DNA of 45,981 nucleotides from Streptomyces sp. WAC 04229 (GCF_003947455.1 NZ_QHJH01000042.1:1-45981), one strand, 5' to 3'; shown: positions 10,042-18,598, numbered from the stretch's first letter. The notes: generated by a model from the letters alone, not told the origin. Made by a program: numbers and translations.

Positions 10042-12456
10042 TCAGCTGAGAGCCACCTCACATTCATGGGTGGTGCATACCACCCCTGGAGTGACCCGGA
10101 GGCGCAGACGGCGGCCGGTGGCCAGGATCTCGACCGTCTCGTCGGACCGCACCGCGGCCCGCACCGGGTGATCCCAGACGATCTCCAGGGGCTCCCCGGA
10201 GCGCGGCGGTTCGCTCACGCAGAGGGTAGCGGTTCGGCCCCCGCGGCGGACCAGCACACTCGCCCCGGCCGTCGCGGTGAGCGGGCCCACCGTGCCGGCC
10301 CGCCAGAAGTTCGCCGCGGTGAGGCCGAGCGAGGGGACGGCGACCGCCTGCAGCCGGTCGTCGTTGGCGAGGACCCGCACCCGGCGGCGGTCGGCGGCGC
10401 GGCGGGCGACCGCGCCCCTGGAGGCGCCGGGCATGAGGACGTAGACGTAGTCGGCGTCAAAGGGGTCGGTGCCGTGGTCCAGCCAGAGGGTCTGCCAGCG
10501 GCGGGTGCGGCGCTCGGTGGTGCTGGTGGTGTTGATGTCGGACCACGCGCCGGTGCGGTCCTCGCGCAGGGTCCGCAGGCCGCCCCCGGGCACGATCCAG
10601 CCGCCGTGGCCCTCGAGATGAGCCCAGTCCCGGCCCCGCACGAGAGATTGGGTGCCGCCCTCGCCGAGGTTCCGGTTGTCGACGACGGTCTCGACCGGGA
10701 CCCCGTCCGTACAGGTGATGCCGGCACCGAGGCAGACGACCTCGTCGTCGAGGAAGAACCAGCTCTTGCGGGCCTCCAGAGTCGAGCCGAGGCCCTTGAG
10801 GTGCTGGCCCACGGCCGCGTACTCGCCGTCGGTGGTGCCGCCGACGGCGAGTACGCCGGGCTTGGGGGCACCCCACTCGCCACCCTCCCGGTCGGCCAGG
10901 CGCTTGGTGGAGACGGTGGTGCCGGGCAGCCGGTACCAGTCGACGGTGGGCCAGAACCAGTCTGTGTATTGATCGGACCGATCGGACCGATCGGACCGAT
11001 CGGACCGATCGGACCGATCGGACCGGCCGGATTCCGCCCCGTTCGCCCACCAGCTGAGCATGCCCGCGCCGGTGTGCCAGCCGCGCGGGTTCTCGCCGTT
11101 GCCGCACTCGTAGTACGAGATGCGGTCGCTCGCCATCGCGAGCCCGGCGGTGAAGGCGGGGCGGCGGTGGACGGCGCGGTCCATGGCGGCGAAGAGGCGG
11201 TGCCCGATGGGCTCGGGCGCGGCCTCGACGGGGGCGGCGGCGATCGCGTGCAGCCGGGCCAGGTCGGCGACCGGGAACTGGGGTGCCGTGAGGACGGGCG
11301 TGACGGTGTCCCGTTCGATCCAGCCCTTGATCCGCGCGTGCCAGCGGTCGCGCTCGGCCCCGCTCGCGCCGCCCGCCAGGACGGCCATGGCGGCGATGAT
11401 CTGCTGGCCGTGGAAGTGGTCGCTGCGCATCACGTGGAGGTCGTCGCCGGTCAGGTACCCCCGGCTGATGGCACGGCCGTTGACGGCGTCCATCACCAGT
11501 CCGTCGTGGATGAGGGGGGCGTAGGCGTGCTCGACGCTGTCGAGGACGATCTGCTTGCCGGGGTCGGTCACCTCCCACTGCGAGCCGGCGAGCAGGGTGA
11601 ACAGCCGGCCGAGGCCGTCCAGCATGACCTGGCCGTACGTACCCGAGTAGGCGACCCAGGTGTGCTGCACGAACGAGCCGTCGGCGTAGAGGCCGTCTCC
11701 CTCGGTGACGTAGGGAAAGACCGGCGAGAGGGCGTCGCGGGCCAGGGCGATCTTGTCGGGAGCACGGCCCAGGATGCCGCGCAGGGCGACGGAGCGGCAG
11801 AGGTCGACGCGGTTGGCGCCGGTGGAGGTGCCGGAGTAGTCGCGGAGCATCGCGTCGGGGATGAAGTGGTCCACGGCGGCGCAGGCGGCGGCGACCCGGT
11901 CGGCGCCCAAGTGGTCGTACAGGGCGGCCGTGATGTCCGTCAGGAGGCGCGGGCTGCCGATCTGCCACTCCCACCAGTTGCCGTAGCGGGTGGTGCCGGG
12001 GTGGTAGACGGTGGCCGACAGGTGGTCGAGGCCGCGCAGGATGTCGGCGAGGAGCGCGGGGTCGCCGGTGGAGCCGGTGCCCTGCTGCGCGTACGCCTCG
12101 GTCATCGTCCACAGGCGGCCGTAGGCGAACGTGATGCCGGCGGGCGGGTCGAAGGGGTGACCGGGCCACAGGGAGGTGGGGGTCGGCGCCATGGTGGCGC
12201 GGTGGTCGCGGGCGCGTTCGCCGGTCTCCGCGAGGCGGGACGCGTACGGCTCGGCGGCCGGGTCGTAGCCGGTGCCGAGGGCGATGTCGAGCCAGCGCCG
12301 GCGGAGGGTGTCGTAGGGGTCGGCGGCGGCCGCGGCGGGCGTTGCGCCGAGAGCGGAGGGCAGCGCGGCGGCCGCGGCGGCCGTCAGGAGGAGGGAGCGT
12401 CGGGTCGGTCCGGCGCCGGGCCGGGGGGCGTGCGGCCACATGGAGGTCATGCTCAT
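10042..12456 (-). CDS. Secreted polysaccharide lyase family 8 (hyaluronate/xanthan lyase type)
   Basis: An 804-residue secreted enzyme predicted to cleave uronic acid polysaccharides by beta-elimination. The N terminus has a twin-arginine signal (TRRSLLL, Ala-rich hydrophobic run, cleavage near AAAAAD at 40-46). The catalytic triad of PL8 is visible: Asn215 in TGANRVD, His265 and Tyr274 in FVQHTWVAYSGTYG, with the same 50- and 9-residue spacings as in pneumococcal hyaluronate lyase. The CGNGENPRGWHTGAG segment before the first beta domain is also typical. An RSD tripeptide repeated six times is inserted just after it. Substrate cannot be told from sequence: hyaluronan, chondroitin and xanthan are all possible. 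Starts at ATG 12456 or ATG 12450 are both plausible. Confidence 0.9.
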   Translation of the reverse strand: MSMTSMWPHAPRPGAGPTRRSLLLTAAAAAALPSALGATPAAAAADPYDTLRRRWLDIALGTGYDPAAEPYASRLAETGERARDHRATMAPTPTSLWPGHPFDPPAGITFAYGRLWTMTEAYAQQGTGSTGDPALLADILRGLDHLSATVYHPGTTRYGNWWEWQIGSPRLLTDITAALYDHLGADRVAAACAAVDHFIPDAMLRDYSGTSTGANRVDLCRSVALRGILGRAPDKIALARDALSPVFPYVTEGDGLYADGSFVQHTWVAYSGTYGQVMLDGLGRLFTLLAGSQWEVTDPGKQIVLDSVEHAYAPLIHDGLVMDAVNGRAISRGYLTGDDLHVMRSDHFHGQQIIAAMAVLAGGASGAERDRWHARIKGWIERDTVTPVLTAPQFPVADLARLHAIAAAPVEAAPEPIGHRLFAAMDRAVHRRPAFTAGLAMASDRISYYECGNGENPRGWHTGAGMLSWWANGAESGRSDRSDRSDRSDRSDRSDQYTDWFWPTVDWYRLPGTTVSTKRLADREGGEWGAPKPGVLAVGGTTDGEYAAVGQHLKGLGSTLEARKSWFFLDDEVVCLGAGITCTDGVPVETVVDNRNLGEGGTQSLVRGRDWAHLEGHGGWIVPGGGLRTLREDRTGAWSDINTTSTTERRTRRWQTLWLDHGTDPFDADYVYVLMPGASRGAVARRAADRRRVRVLANDDRLQAVAVPSLGLTAANFWRAGTVGPLTATAGASVLVRRGGRTATLCVSEPPRSGEPLEIVWDHPVRAAVRSDETVEILATGRRLRLRVTPGVVCTTHECEVALS
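10971..11024. repeat. Six tandem copies of a 9-bp unit (GATCGGACC) within the lyase gene
   Basis: Six perfect 9-bp units in frame encode Arg-Ser-Asp six times near residues 478-495 of the lyase, between the catalytic alpha domain and the beta domains. The unit length keeps the frame, so copy number could vary between strains. Confidence 0.95.
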
Positions 12457-12535
12457 GACCCTTCCCAGCCGCCGGCGGCGCTACGTCCCTCGCGGCAGTC
12501 CGGGTGAATCCGGCGCGCCACGCCGCGCACATCCG

Positions 12536-12593
12536 TTGAATGTTCAATGGAATAGGTCTACAGTCGTCACCGTTGAATTGGTTGAACATTCAA
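12536..12593 (+). promoter_or_regulatory. YceI promoter flanked by two copies of a MarR-type palindromic operator
   Basis: TTGAATGTTCAA at 12536-12547 and its exact reverse complement TTGAACATTCAA at 12582-12593 face each other across 34 bp. The first half of the left copy (TTGAAT) can serve as the -35 box, with TACAGT at 12559-12564 as the -10 box after a 17-bp spacer. The right copy then falls just downstream of the transcription start. Two such sites bracketing a promoter suggest repression by a MarR-like dimer; no MarR gene is in the window. Confidence 0.6.
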
Positions 12594-12623
12594 CATCGAG
12601 CGTCGGACCCCCAGGAGGACATC

Positions 12624-13181
12624 ATGACCAGCACCCCCGACCTCGCCACCCTGACCGGCGAGTACACGATCGACCCCGCCCACACCACGATCGGCTTCAC
12701 CGCGCGCCACGCGATGGTCACCAACGTCAAGGGCAAGTTTCTCGACTTCAGCGGCACGCTACACCTGGACGGCGGCGACCCGAGCCGTTCCACGGCGTCC
12801 CTGGACGTCACGATGGACAGCATCGACACGGGGTCCCCGGACCGCGACGGCCACCTGAAGAGCTCGGACTTCTTCAAGACGGACGAGTTCCCGACGATGA
12901 CCTTCCGCTCCACCGGCGCGGAGTCCCTCGGCGGCGACGACTACCGCATCACCGGCGACCTCACGATCCTCGGCACCACCAAGCCGCTCGCCATCGACCT
13001 GGAGTTCAACGGCGCGGCCAAGGACCCCTTCGGCAACGAGCGCGTCGGGTTCGAGGGCAAGGCCGAGATCAAGCGCTCGGAGTGGGGGCTCACCTGGAAC
13101 GCGGCCCTGGAGACGGGTGGCGTCCTGGTCTCCGACAAGATCAAGCTGAACTTCGACATCTCGGCGATCAAGCAGGGCTGA
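12624..13181 (+). CDS. YceI family lipid/isoprenoid-binding protein
   Basis: A 185-residue lipocalin-like YceI protein. The N-terminal GEYTIDPAHTTIGFTARHAMV, the middle DFFKTDEFPTMTF and the C-terminal WGLTWNAALETGGVLVSDKI are hallmark segments. Family members bind polyprenoid or fatty-acid-like ligands in a beta barrel. This one has no signal peptide, so it is probably cytoplasmic. The ATG at 12624 is chosen because GGAGG stands 7 nt upstream; an earlier in-frame start at 12540 would run through the operator region. The last 14 nt overlap the end of the convergent hydrolase gene. Confidence 0.92.
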   Translation: MTSTPDLATLTGEYTIDPAHTTIGFTARHAMVTNVKGKFLDFSGTLHLDGGDPSRSTASLDVTMDSIDTGSPDRDGHLKSSDFFKTDEFPTMTFRSTGAESLGGDDYRITGDLTILGTTKPLAIDLEFNGAAKDPFGNERVGFEGKAEIKRSEWGLTWNAALETGGVLVSDKIKLNFDISAIKQG

Positions 13182-13716
13182 GGTCCACGTCCGCGGCGGC
13201 CCGGAGGCGGACACGCCGGCCGGGCCAGCCGATCGTCCGGTAGATCGCGTTGTACTGGGCGACGGAACGGTCCGCCGGCATCAGATCACCGTCCTCGGGG
13301 CCCCGGACCGACGTGGTGTGCCCGTCGGCGACGACGACCAGGTCGTACCCCCGGCTCAGGGCCTGTCGTGCCGTGGTGTCCACGCAGACCTCGGTCGCGA
13401 ACCCGGTCACGATCACCTCGGTGACGCCGAGTTCTCCCAGGAGCGCGTCGAGGCCGGTGTCCAGGAAGCTGTCCGGCGTGGTCTTGTCGACGACCGGCTC
13501 CCCCTCCCGCGGTGCCAGCTCGGGCACGACCTGCCAGCCCTCGGTGCCGAAGACCATGCCCTCGTCCCGCTGCCGGACCGTCACCACCGGCACCCCGGCG
13601 GCGCGGGCGCGTTCACTCAGCCCCGCGATCGCGGCGACGGTCTCGGCGCCCCGGTGCGCCATGGCGACCGTGGCGTTCTGCATGTCGATCACGAGGAGTG
13701 CGCTGCGGGTCGGCAT
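13168..13716 (-). CDS. Isochorismatase-like cysteine hydrolase
   Basis: 182 residues, family-typical length. The catalytic Asp11 (LVIDMQN), Lys78 (VVDKTTPDSF) and Cys111 (GFATEVCVDTTAR) are all present, with the nonproline cis-peptide region just before the Cys. Such enzymes hydrolyse isochorismate, nicotinamide, N-carbamoyl compounds or similar amides; the substrate here cannot be told. It lies 25 nt downstream of the TetR gene on the same strand, so the two probably form an operon, opposite the EamA exporter. The 3' end overlaps the yceI gene by 14 nt. Confidence 0.88.
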   Translation of the reverse strand: MPTRSALLVIDMQNATVAMAHRGAETVAAIAGLSERARAAGVPVVTVRQRDEGMVFGTEGWQVVPELAPREGEPVVDKTTPDSFLDTGLDALLGELGVTEVIVTGFATEVCVDTTARQALSRGYDLVVVADGHTTSVRGPEDGDLMPADRSVAQYNAIYRTIGWPGRRVRLRAAADVDLSPA

Positions 13717-13741
13717 CGCCCCACCGTAGCGACGCGGGGCC

Positions 13742-14341
13742 TCAGGCCGCCTCCGTATTTCCCAGCAGCTCCCGCACCCGGTCGAGGGCGTGGCCGAACG
13801 GGTCCGGGAAGACCCCCACGCCGTGTGCGACCAGGGCGCCCTCGTGCAGCAGCATCAGCGTGCCCGCCAGGCGGTCCGCCCCGGCCGCGTCGATCTCCCG
13901 GGCCAGGCCGGTGAAGAGGTCGAGCATCCACCGCTTCTGCCCGGTGATGACCGGATACGCCGGATGGGACGGATCGCTGATCTCGGCGTGCGCGTTGATC
14001 ATGCTGCACCCCTTGGCGCCGTACTCCCCCGCCCACGCGCGCGACGCCTCGAAGACCGCCAGGACCCGAGCGTCCGGCCCCCGTCCCGCGACCGCTTCGA
14101 GGCGGCCGGCGAGGAGTGCCCGCCAGCGCTCGTCGCGACCGGCCAGGTACTCCACGACGATCTGCTCCTTCGACCCGAACCGGTCGTAGAGCGTCTTCTT
14201 GGTGACCCCCGCCTCGGCGGCGACGAGGTCCACGCCCACGGCGTGGATGCCGCGCTCGTAGAACAACCGCTCGGCCGCCTCCAGGACACGCCGCGCACCG
14301 GGTGTCATGCGGACGCGGTGCGGCTTCTGAACAGGCTCCAT
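13742..14341 (-). CDS. TetR family repressor of the EamA exporter/hydrolase locus
   Basis: 199 residues. The N-terminal helix-turn-helix is RRVLEAAERLFYERGIHAVGVDLVAAEAGVTKKTLYDRFGSKEQIV (typical TetR fold), and the rest is a ligand-binding helical domain with a Cys in GAKGCSMINAHAE. ATG at 14341 is chosen over a far upstream in-frame start, because the latter would cross the operator. TATACT lies 7 nt before this ATG and there is no Shine-Dalgarno sequence, so the mRNA is probably leaderless. A perfect 16-bp palindrome covers that -10 box, which fits autorepression. The gene is co-directional with the cysteine hydrolase. Confidence 0.9.
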   Translation of the reverse strand: MEPVQKPHRVRMTPGARRVLEAAERLFYERGIHAVGVDLVAAEAGVTKKTLYDRFGSKEQIVVEYLAGRDERWRALLAGRLEAVAGRGPDARVLAVFEASRAWAGEYGAKGCSMINAHAEISDPSHPAYPVITGQKRWMLDLFTGLAREIDAAGADRLAGTLMLLHEGALVAHGVGVFPDPFGHALDRVRELLGNTEAA

Positions 14342-14400
14342 GACGAGAAGTATACAGATCTGTATAGTGGGCACCCAAGACGGGTAAACCGATCTGTCTA
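14340..14400 (+). promoter_or_regulatory. Divergent overlapping promoters with two TetR operators
   Basis: Operator 1 is the perfect palindrome TATACAGATCTGTATA at 14351-14366. Operator 2, TAAACCGATCTGTCTA at 14385-14400, matches it at 13 of 16 positions. For the exporter, ATGACG (14340-14345), a 17-bp spacer and TATAGT (14363-14368) form a good promoter, so operator 1 touches the -10 boxes of both directions and operator 2 lies in the exporter 5' leader. Binding of the adjacent TetR protein here is inferred. Confidence 0.75.
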
Positions 14401-14417
14401 CCCAACGGGATGGGAAG

Positions 14418-15386
14418 GTGGGGTTCCTCGTGAACGCCCTGCTCTCGGCCGCGTTCGTCCTGTGCTGGAGTTCCGGTTTCATCGGCGCCAAGCTCGGCGC
14501 CGGGACCGCGGACCCGACGACGCTCCTGATGTGGCGCTTCGTGCCGCTCGCCCTGGTCCTGATCGCCGTCGCGGCCGTCTCACGCCGGGCGTGGCGCGGG
14601 CTGACGCGCCGGGAGGCCGGCCGGCAGGTCGCGATCGGCGCCCTGTCGCAGAGCGGCTACCTGCTCAGCGTCTACTACGCCATCCAGCTCGGCGTCTCCA
14701 GCGGCACCACCGCCCTGATCGACGGCGTGCAGCCGCTGGTCGCCGGCGCGCTCGCCGGTCCCCTGCTGCGGCAGTACGTCTCACGCCGGCAGTGGCTCGG
14801 CCTCTGGCTGGGTCTGGCCGGCGTCGCCACGGTCACGACGGCCGATGCCGCCGCGGCCGGTGCGGGCGTGCCGTGGTGGGCGTACTTCGTCCCCTTCCTC
14901 GGCATGCTGTCGCTGGTGGCGGCCACCTTCCTGGAGGGCCGTTCGCGGGCCGCGGTCGCACCCCGTGCCGCGCTGACGGTCCACTGCGTGACCAGCGCCG
15001 TCCTCTTCTCGGGCCTGGCCTTCGGCGCCGGGGCCGCCGCGCCGCCCGCCGACTCGTCCTTCTGGCTGGCGACGGCCTGGCTCGTGGTGCTGCCGACGTT
15101 CGGCGGCTACGGGCTGTACTGGCTGATCATGCGCCGCTCCGGTGTCACCGAGGTGAACACCCTGATGTTCCTCATGGCACCGGTCACCGCCGTGTGGGGC
15201 GCCCTGATGTTCGGCGAGCACTTCGGGCCGCAGACGGCCGTGGGTCTCGCGATCGGCCTCGCGGCGGTGGCCGTCGTGCGTCGCGGGGCGAAGCCCTCAC
15301 GGACGGCCGTGGTGGAACGGGTCGAGGAGACCGACGGGACACACCGGGACGCGGACCCCGCAACCGTGCGGGCGCCCTCCCGATGA
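14418..15386 (+). CDS. EamA/DMT family small-molecule exporter
   Basis: About 322 residues with ten predicted membrane segments in two EamA repeats (first repeat from LLSAAFVLCWSSGFIGAKLG, second from WWAYFVPFLGMLSLVAATFLEG). The C-terminal tail after VRRGAKPS is charged and cytoplasmic. The family exports amino acids, nucleobases or drugs; the substrate here is unknown. Start is GTG 14418 or GTG 14430. The later one has a better spaced AAGGTGGGG and may be the real start. It is divergent from the TetR gene and shares its operator region, so it is probably induced by the ligand of that repressor. Confidence 0.88.
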   Translation: MGFLVNALLSAAFVLCWSSGFIGAKLGAGTADPTTLLMWRFVPLALVLIAVAAVSRRAWRGLTRREAGRQVAIGALSQSGYLLSVYYAIQLGVSSGTTALIDGVQPLVAGALAGPLLRQYVSRRQWLGLWLGLAGVATVTTADAAAAGAGVPWWAYFVPFLGMLSLVAATFLEGRSRAAVAPRAALTVHCVTSAVLFSGLAFGAGAAAPPADSSFWLATAWLVVLPTFGGYGLYWLIMRRSGVTEVNTLMFLMAPVTAVWGALMFGEHFGPQTAVGLAIGLAAVAVVRRGAKPSRTAVVERVEETDGTHRDADPATVRAPSR

Positions 15387-15400
15387 CCGCGGTCCCCCGC

Positions 15401-16756
15401 TCAGAAGCCGCCGCCGAAGTCCCCGCCGCCGAATCCGCCGCCTCCGCCGAAGTCGCCGAACCCGCCCCCGAAGTCACCGGAGTCGAAGTCGCCGCCGGAG
15501 ACGTCGCCGCCGAAGTCGCCGTAGCCCTCGCCGTAACCGGCGCCGTAGGCGGGTCCGGCCATCATGCTGCCGAGCAGGGTGCCGACCAGCAGGCCGGGCA
15601 GGATGCCGGCGCCGAAGTAGCCGCCCGCCCAGGGGCCGTACGCCGGACCCGCGTCCCAGTAGGGGCGGCGGCCCTGGTCGGTGTCCACCTCGCGGACCAT
15701 CGGGTCCCGACCGTCGGACAACCGGGCCTGGTCGGCCGCGCAGACCGGCACCTCGCGGGTGGCGCCGCCCGGCGGGGTCCAGGTGGCGTCGGCGACGGAC
15801 GGGCCGTGACGCGGGTCGAAGAAGCAGGGCGGGCGGCGGTCGGGCAGCGGCCGTCCCTCACGGCGGGCGGCCAGCCGCGCGAGCGAGAAGCGGCCGTCCT
15901 CCAGCGACTGGGTGACCGCCCGCACGTCCTCCGGTCTGCGGGCGTTGCCCATGAACGTCTTGGCCTGCTCGTACGCGTCGAGGCCGTGTTCGTAGTCCGC
16001 GCGCATCGCGTCGTCGGCGCCCGGCTCCCCGGGGTGGAAGTCCAGGCGGTCCAGCTCCTCGCCGAACGCCGTGATGTCCTCGTCGACCACCACCCGCAGC
16101 CGCTCCAGCGACTGTCGCTGCTCCTCCTCGCGGCGCAGCCGGTTGCGCCGGGCGATCGCGTAGGCGCCCGCGCCGCCGGCCGCGACGACCGCGCCCGCGG
16201 TGATCAGGGCGCCGGTCGGCACGGTGGCACCGCCGGAGTCCCAGGAGGAGGGGGCCGAGCCGCGTACGCTGCGCAGCGCGTCGTCGACGAAGTCGTTGAG
16301 CTGGGCCTTGGTGTCACCCGCGCCCTGCGCCGCGGTGACCAGGTTGTTCACGCCCTGGCGGCTCAGCACGCTGCTGTCGGCGCGGGCGTCGAACTCGTCG
16401 CCGAGGCGGATGCCGTACAGGCCGGTGATGCCGGTCTCGGTGCGCAGGTTCTGGAAGAGGTTGTCCGTCGGGTAACCGGCCGGGAGGACCGCCACGAAGA
16501 CCGGTTCGCCCGCGTCCTCGATCTTGTCGGCGAGCGCGTCGGCGTCCGCGTCGGAGAGCAGGTCGGAGGCGGCCGGGTCGACGTACACGGGACTCTCGCG
16601 CAGGGCCGCCCCGATGTCGGAGACGTCGGTGGCGGCCTGCGCGCCGGGCGCACTGGCCATCAGCACCGCCAGCGCGGCGATGACCGGCGCGATCAGGAGG
16701 CGTATGAGGACTTGAGCGCGGACGTCCTTCATACCTTCGAAAATACCCGAACACAC
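15401..16756 (-). CDS. Membrane protein with TPM-like N-terminal domain and Gly-rich C terminus
   Basis: About 450 residues. A signal peptide (LLIAPVIAALAVLMASAPGAQA) is followed by an extracytoplasmic domain of about 130 residues resembling TPM domains (ESPVYVDPAASDLLSDADADALADKIED). Then come a membrane segment (ALITAGAVVAAGGAGAYAIARR), a cytoplasmic coiled-coil-like region (RREEEQRQSLERLRVVVDEDI), a second hydrophobic segment (GAGILPGLLVGTLLGSMMAG) and a tail of GDFGGG-type repeats. ATG at 16732 is an alternative start. The gene ends 14 nt from the convergent exporter. Its function is not known to me; Gly-rich tails of this kind are common in actinobacterial envelope proteins. Confidence 0.75.
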   Translation of the reverse strand: MCSGIFEGMKDVRAQVLIRLLIAPVIAALAVLMASAPGAQAATDVSDIGAALRESPVYVDPAASDLLSDADADALADKIEDAGEPVFVAVLPAGYPTDNLFQNLRTETGITGLYGIRLGDEFDARADSSVLSRQGVNNLVTAAQGAGDTKAQLNDFVDDALRSVRGSAPSSWDSGGATVPTGALITAGAVVAAGGAGAYAIARRNRLRREEEQRQSLERLRVVVDEDITAFGEELDRLDFHPGEPGADDAMRADYEHGLDAYEQAKTFMGNARRPEDVRAVTQSLEDGRFSLARLAARREGRPLPDRRPPCFFDPRHGPSVADATWTPPGGATREVPVCAADQARLSDGRDPMVREVDTDQGRRPYWDAGPAYGPWAGGYFGAGILPGLLVGTLLGSMMAGPAYGAGYGEGYGDFGGDVSGGDFDSGDFGGGFGDFGGGGGFGGGDFGGGF

Positions 16757-16805
16757 CTCAATCAGACATAAGTGCGGGGTTGGAGATTCGCCGCGGGCGA
16801 CCGGG

Positions 16806-18410
16806 TCACGCCGCGGGCGTCACTCCCGCCCGCAGCAGCCCGTACGTGTACGCGTCCTCCAGGGCCTGCCAGGAGGCGGCGATGACGTTCTCCGCGACGC
16901 CCACCGTGGCCCACTCCCCCGTGCCGTCGCTGGTGGAGATGAGGACCCTGGTCGTGGACTGGGTGCCGTGCACGCCCTCCAGGATGCGGACCTTGTAGTC
17001 GACCAGGTCCAGCTTGGCCAGCTCCGGGTAGAGCTTCTCCAGCGCCACGCGCAGGGACCGGTCCAGGGCGTTGACCGGGCCGTTGCCCTCGGCGGTGGCG
17101 ACGATGCGCTCGCCCTTGGCCCAGAGCTTGACGGTGGCCTCGTTGGCGTGGCTGCCGTCGGGGCGGTCCTCGGTGATCGCCCGCCAGGACTCGACCTCGA
17201 AGTACTTGAGCGGCCTGCCCTCGGCCTCGGCGCGCAGCAGCAGCTCGAAGCTGGCGTCGGCGGCCTCGTAGGTGTAGCCGGCCAGCTCGCGCTCCTTGAC
17301 CCGCTCGACGACCCGGCCGACCAGTTCGCGGTCGCCGCCGAGGTCGACGCCGAGCTCCTTGCCCTTCAGCTCGATGGAGGCGCGGCCGGCCATGTCGGAG
17401 ACCAGCATCCGCATGGTGTTGCCGACCAGCTCGGGGTCGATGTGCTGGTAGAGGTCGGGATCGACCTTGATCGCGGAGGCGTGCAGGCCGGCCTTGTGCG
17501 CGAAGGCGGAGACCCCGACGTAGGGCTGATGGGTGGAGGGGGTGAGGTTCACGACCTCGGCGATGGCGTGCGAGATCCGGGTCGTCTCGCGCAGCCGGCC
17601 CTCGGGCAGCACCTGCTTGCCGTACTTCAGCTCCAGCGCGGCCACGACCGGGAACAGGTTGGCGTTGCCGACGCGCTCGCCGTAGCCGTTGGCCGTGCAC
17701 TGGACGTGGGTCGCGCCCGCGTCGACGGCGGCCAGGGTGTTGGCGACGGCGCAGCCGGTGTCGTCCTGGGCGTGGATGCCGAGCCGGGCGCCGGTGTCGG
17801 CCAGCACCGTGGCGACCACGGCCTGGATCTGCGCCGGGAGCATGCCGCCGTTGGTGTCGCAGAGGACGACGACGTCGGCGCCGGCCTCGGCGGCGGTGCG
17901 GACGACCGCCTTCGCGTACTCGGGGTTGGCGCGGTAGCCGTCGAAGAAGTGCTCGCAGTCGACGAAGACCCGGCGGCCCTGGGCCTTCAGGTGGGAGACC
18001 GTGTCGGCCACCATCGCCAGGTTCTCGTCCAGCGTGGTGCGCAGGGCCAGCTCCACGTGCCGGTCGTGGGACTTGGCGACCAGGGTGATCACCTGGGCGC
18101 CGGACTCCAGCAGCGCCCTGACCTGGTGGTCCTCGGCGGCGGTCGCGCCCGGACGGCGGGTGGCACCGAAGGCGACCAACTGGGCGTGCCGGAAGTCGAT
18201 CTCCTGCTGGGCACGGGCGAAGAACTCGGTGTCGCGCGGGTTGGCGCCGGGCCAGCCGCCCTCGATGAAGCCCACACCGAAGTCGTCCAGGTGCCGTGCG
18301 ATGGCCAGCTTGTCCGCGACCGTGAGGTTGATGCCCTCGCGCTGCGCGCCGTCGCGCAGAGTGGTGTCGAAGACGTGGAACGAATCGTCGAGTTCGCTGG
18401 TTGCGGTCAT
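16806..18410 (-). CDS. cimA: Citramalate synthase (isoleucine pathway)
   Basis: 534 residues. It is predicted to condense acetyl-CoA with pyruvate to (R)-citramalate, the first step of the threonine-independent route to 2-oxobutyrate and isoleucine. The N-terminal TIM barrel has the signature DTTLRDGAQREG (15-26), GGWPGANPRD, DCEHFFDGYRANPEY and the metal-binding HAQDDTGCAVANT. The C-terminal LeuA-type allosteric domain begins after ELAGYTYEAADASFELLL. The GGWPGANPRDTEFF and EHFFDGY segments fit the citramalate synthase family better than true isopropylmalate synthase; orthologues have often been annotated as a second LeuA. CAGGAG stands about 9 nt before the ATG. A candidate attenuator precedes it. 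Confidence 0.88.
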   Translation of the reverse strand: MTATSELDDSFHVFDTTLRDGAQREGINLTVADKLAIARHLDDFGVGFIEGGWPGANPRDTEFFARAQQEIDFRHAQLVAFGATRRPGATAAEDHQVRALLESGAQVITLVAKSHDRHVELALRTTLDENLAMVADTVSHLKAQGRRVFVDCEHFFDGYRANPEYAKAVVRTAAEAGADVVVLCDTNGGMLPAQIQAVVATVLADTGARLGIHAQDDTGCAVANTLAAVDAGATHVQCTANGYGERVGNANLFPVVAALELKYGKQVLPEGRLRETTRISHAIAEVVNLTPSTHQPYVGVSAFAHKAGLHASAIKVDPDLYQHIDPELVGNTMRMLVSDMAGRASIELKGKELGVDLGGDRELVGRVVERVKERELAGYTYEAADASFELLLRAEAEGRPLKYFEVESWRAITEDRPDGSHANEATVKLWAKGERIVATAEGNGPVNALDRSLRVALEKLYPELAKLDLVDYKVRILEGVHGTQSTTRVLISTSDGTGEWATVGVAENVIAASWQALEDAYTYGLLRAGVTPAA

Positions 18411-18518
18411 GATCTGAAGGCTCCTGTATGGGATCTCGGTCTACCGGAATGACCGGTTCCACCGTCCGTCTATGATCCCTCGCGCTCTCTTCCCGGCTTG
18501 GGGTGGGCCAGGAAAACG

Positions 18519-18543
18519 AAAAACCCCTCGCGGGTGCGAGAGG
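18519..18543 (-). terminator. Candidate attenuator terminator upstream of citramalate synthase
   Basis: On the minus strand an 8-bp stem CCTCTCGC/GCGAGGGG with an ACCC loop is followed directly by TTTTT. It lies 108 nt before the cimA start and 55 nt after the leader-peptide stop, so it would end transcripts before the gene. Confidence 0.75.
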
Positions 18544-18571
18544 TCTGCGCGCGGGTCGAGGACGACGGTGT

Positions 18572-18598
18572 CCGCCCGTACCTGGTCGTACGTGGCGG
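18572..18598 (-). promoter_or_regulatory. Pause-type hairpin just after the leader peptide stop
   Basis: A 10-bp stem with one bulged A: CCGCC and CGTAC pair with GTACG and GGCGG around a GACCAG loop. It starts at the base following the leader TGA, where a ribosome reaching the stop would cover its 5' arm. Confidence 0.6.

Noticed and set aside
10971..11024. Repeat array considered as CRISPR
   Set aside because: The units are 9 bp, contiguous, without spacers, and in frame in a protein gene.
9916..12507. 863-codon plus-strand frame across the lyase gene
   Set aside because: It is an antisense shadow; the minus strand has a signal peptide and a full PL8 catalytic triad. The IGP run in it is only the reverse reading of the 9-bp repeat.
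16968..18452. 494-codon plus-strand frame across citramalate synthase
   Set aside because: Antisense shadow with no family signature.
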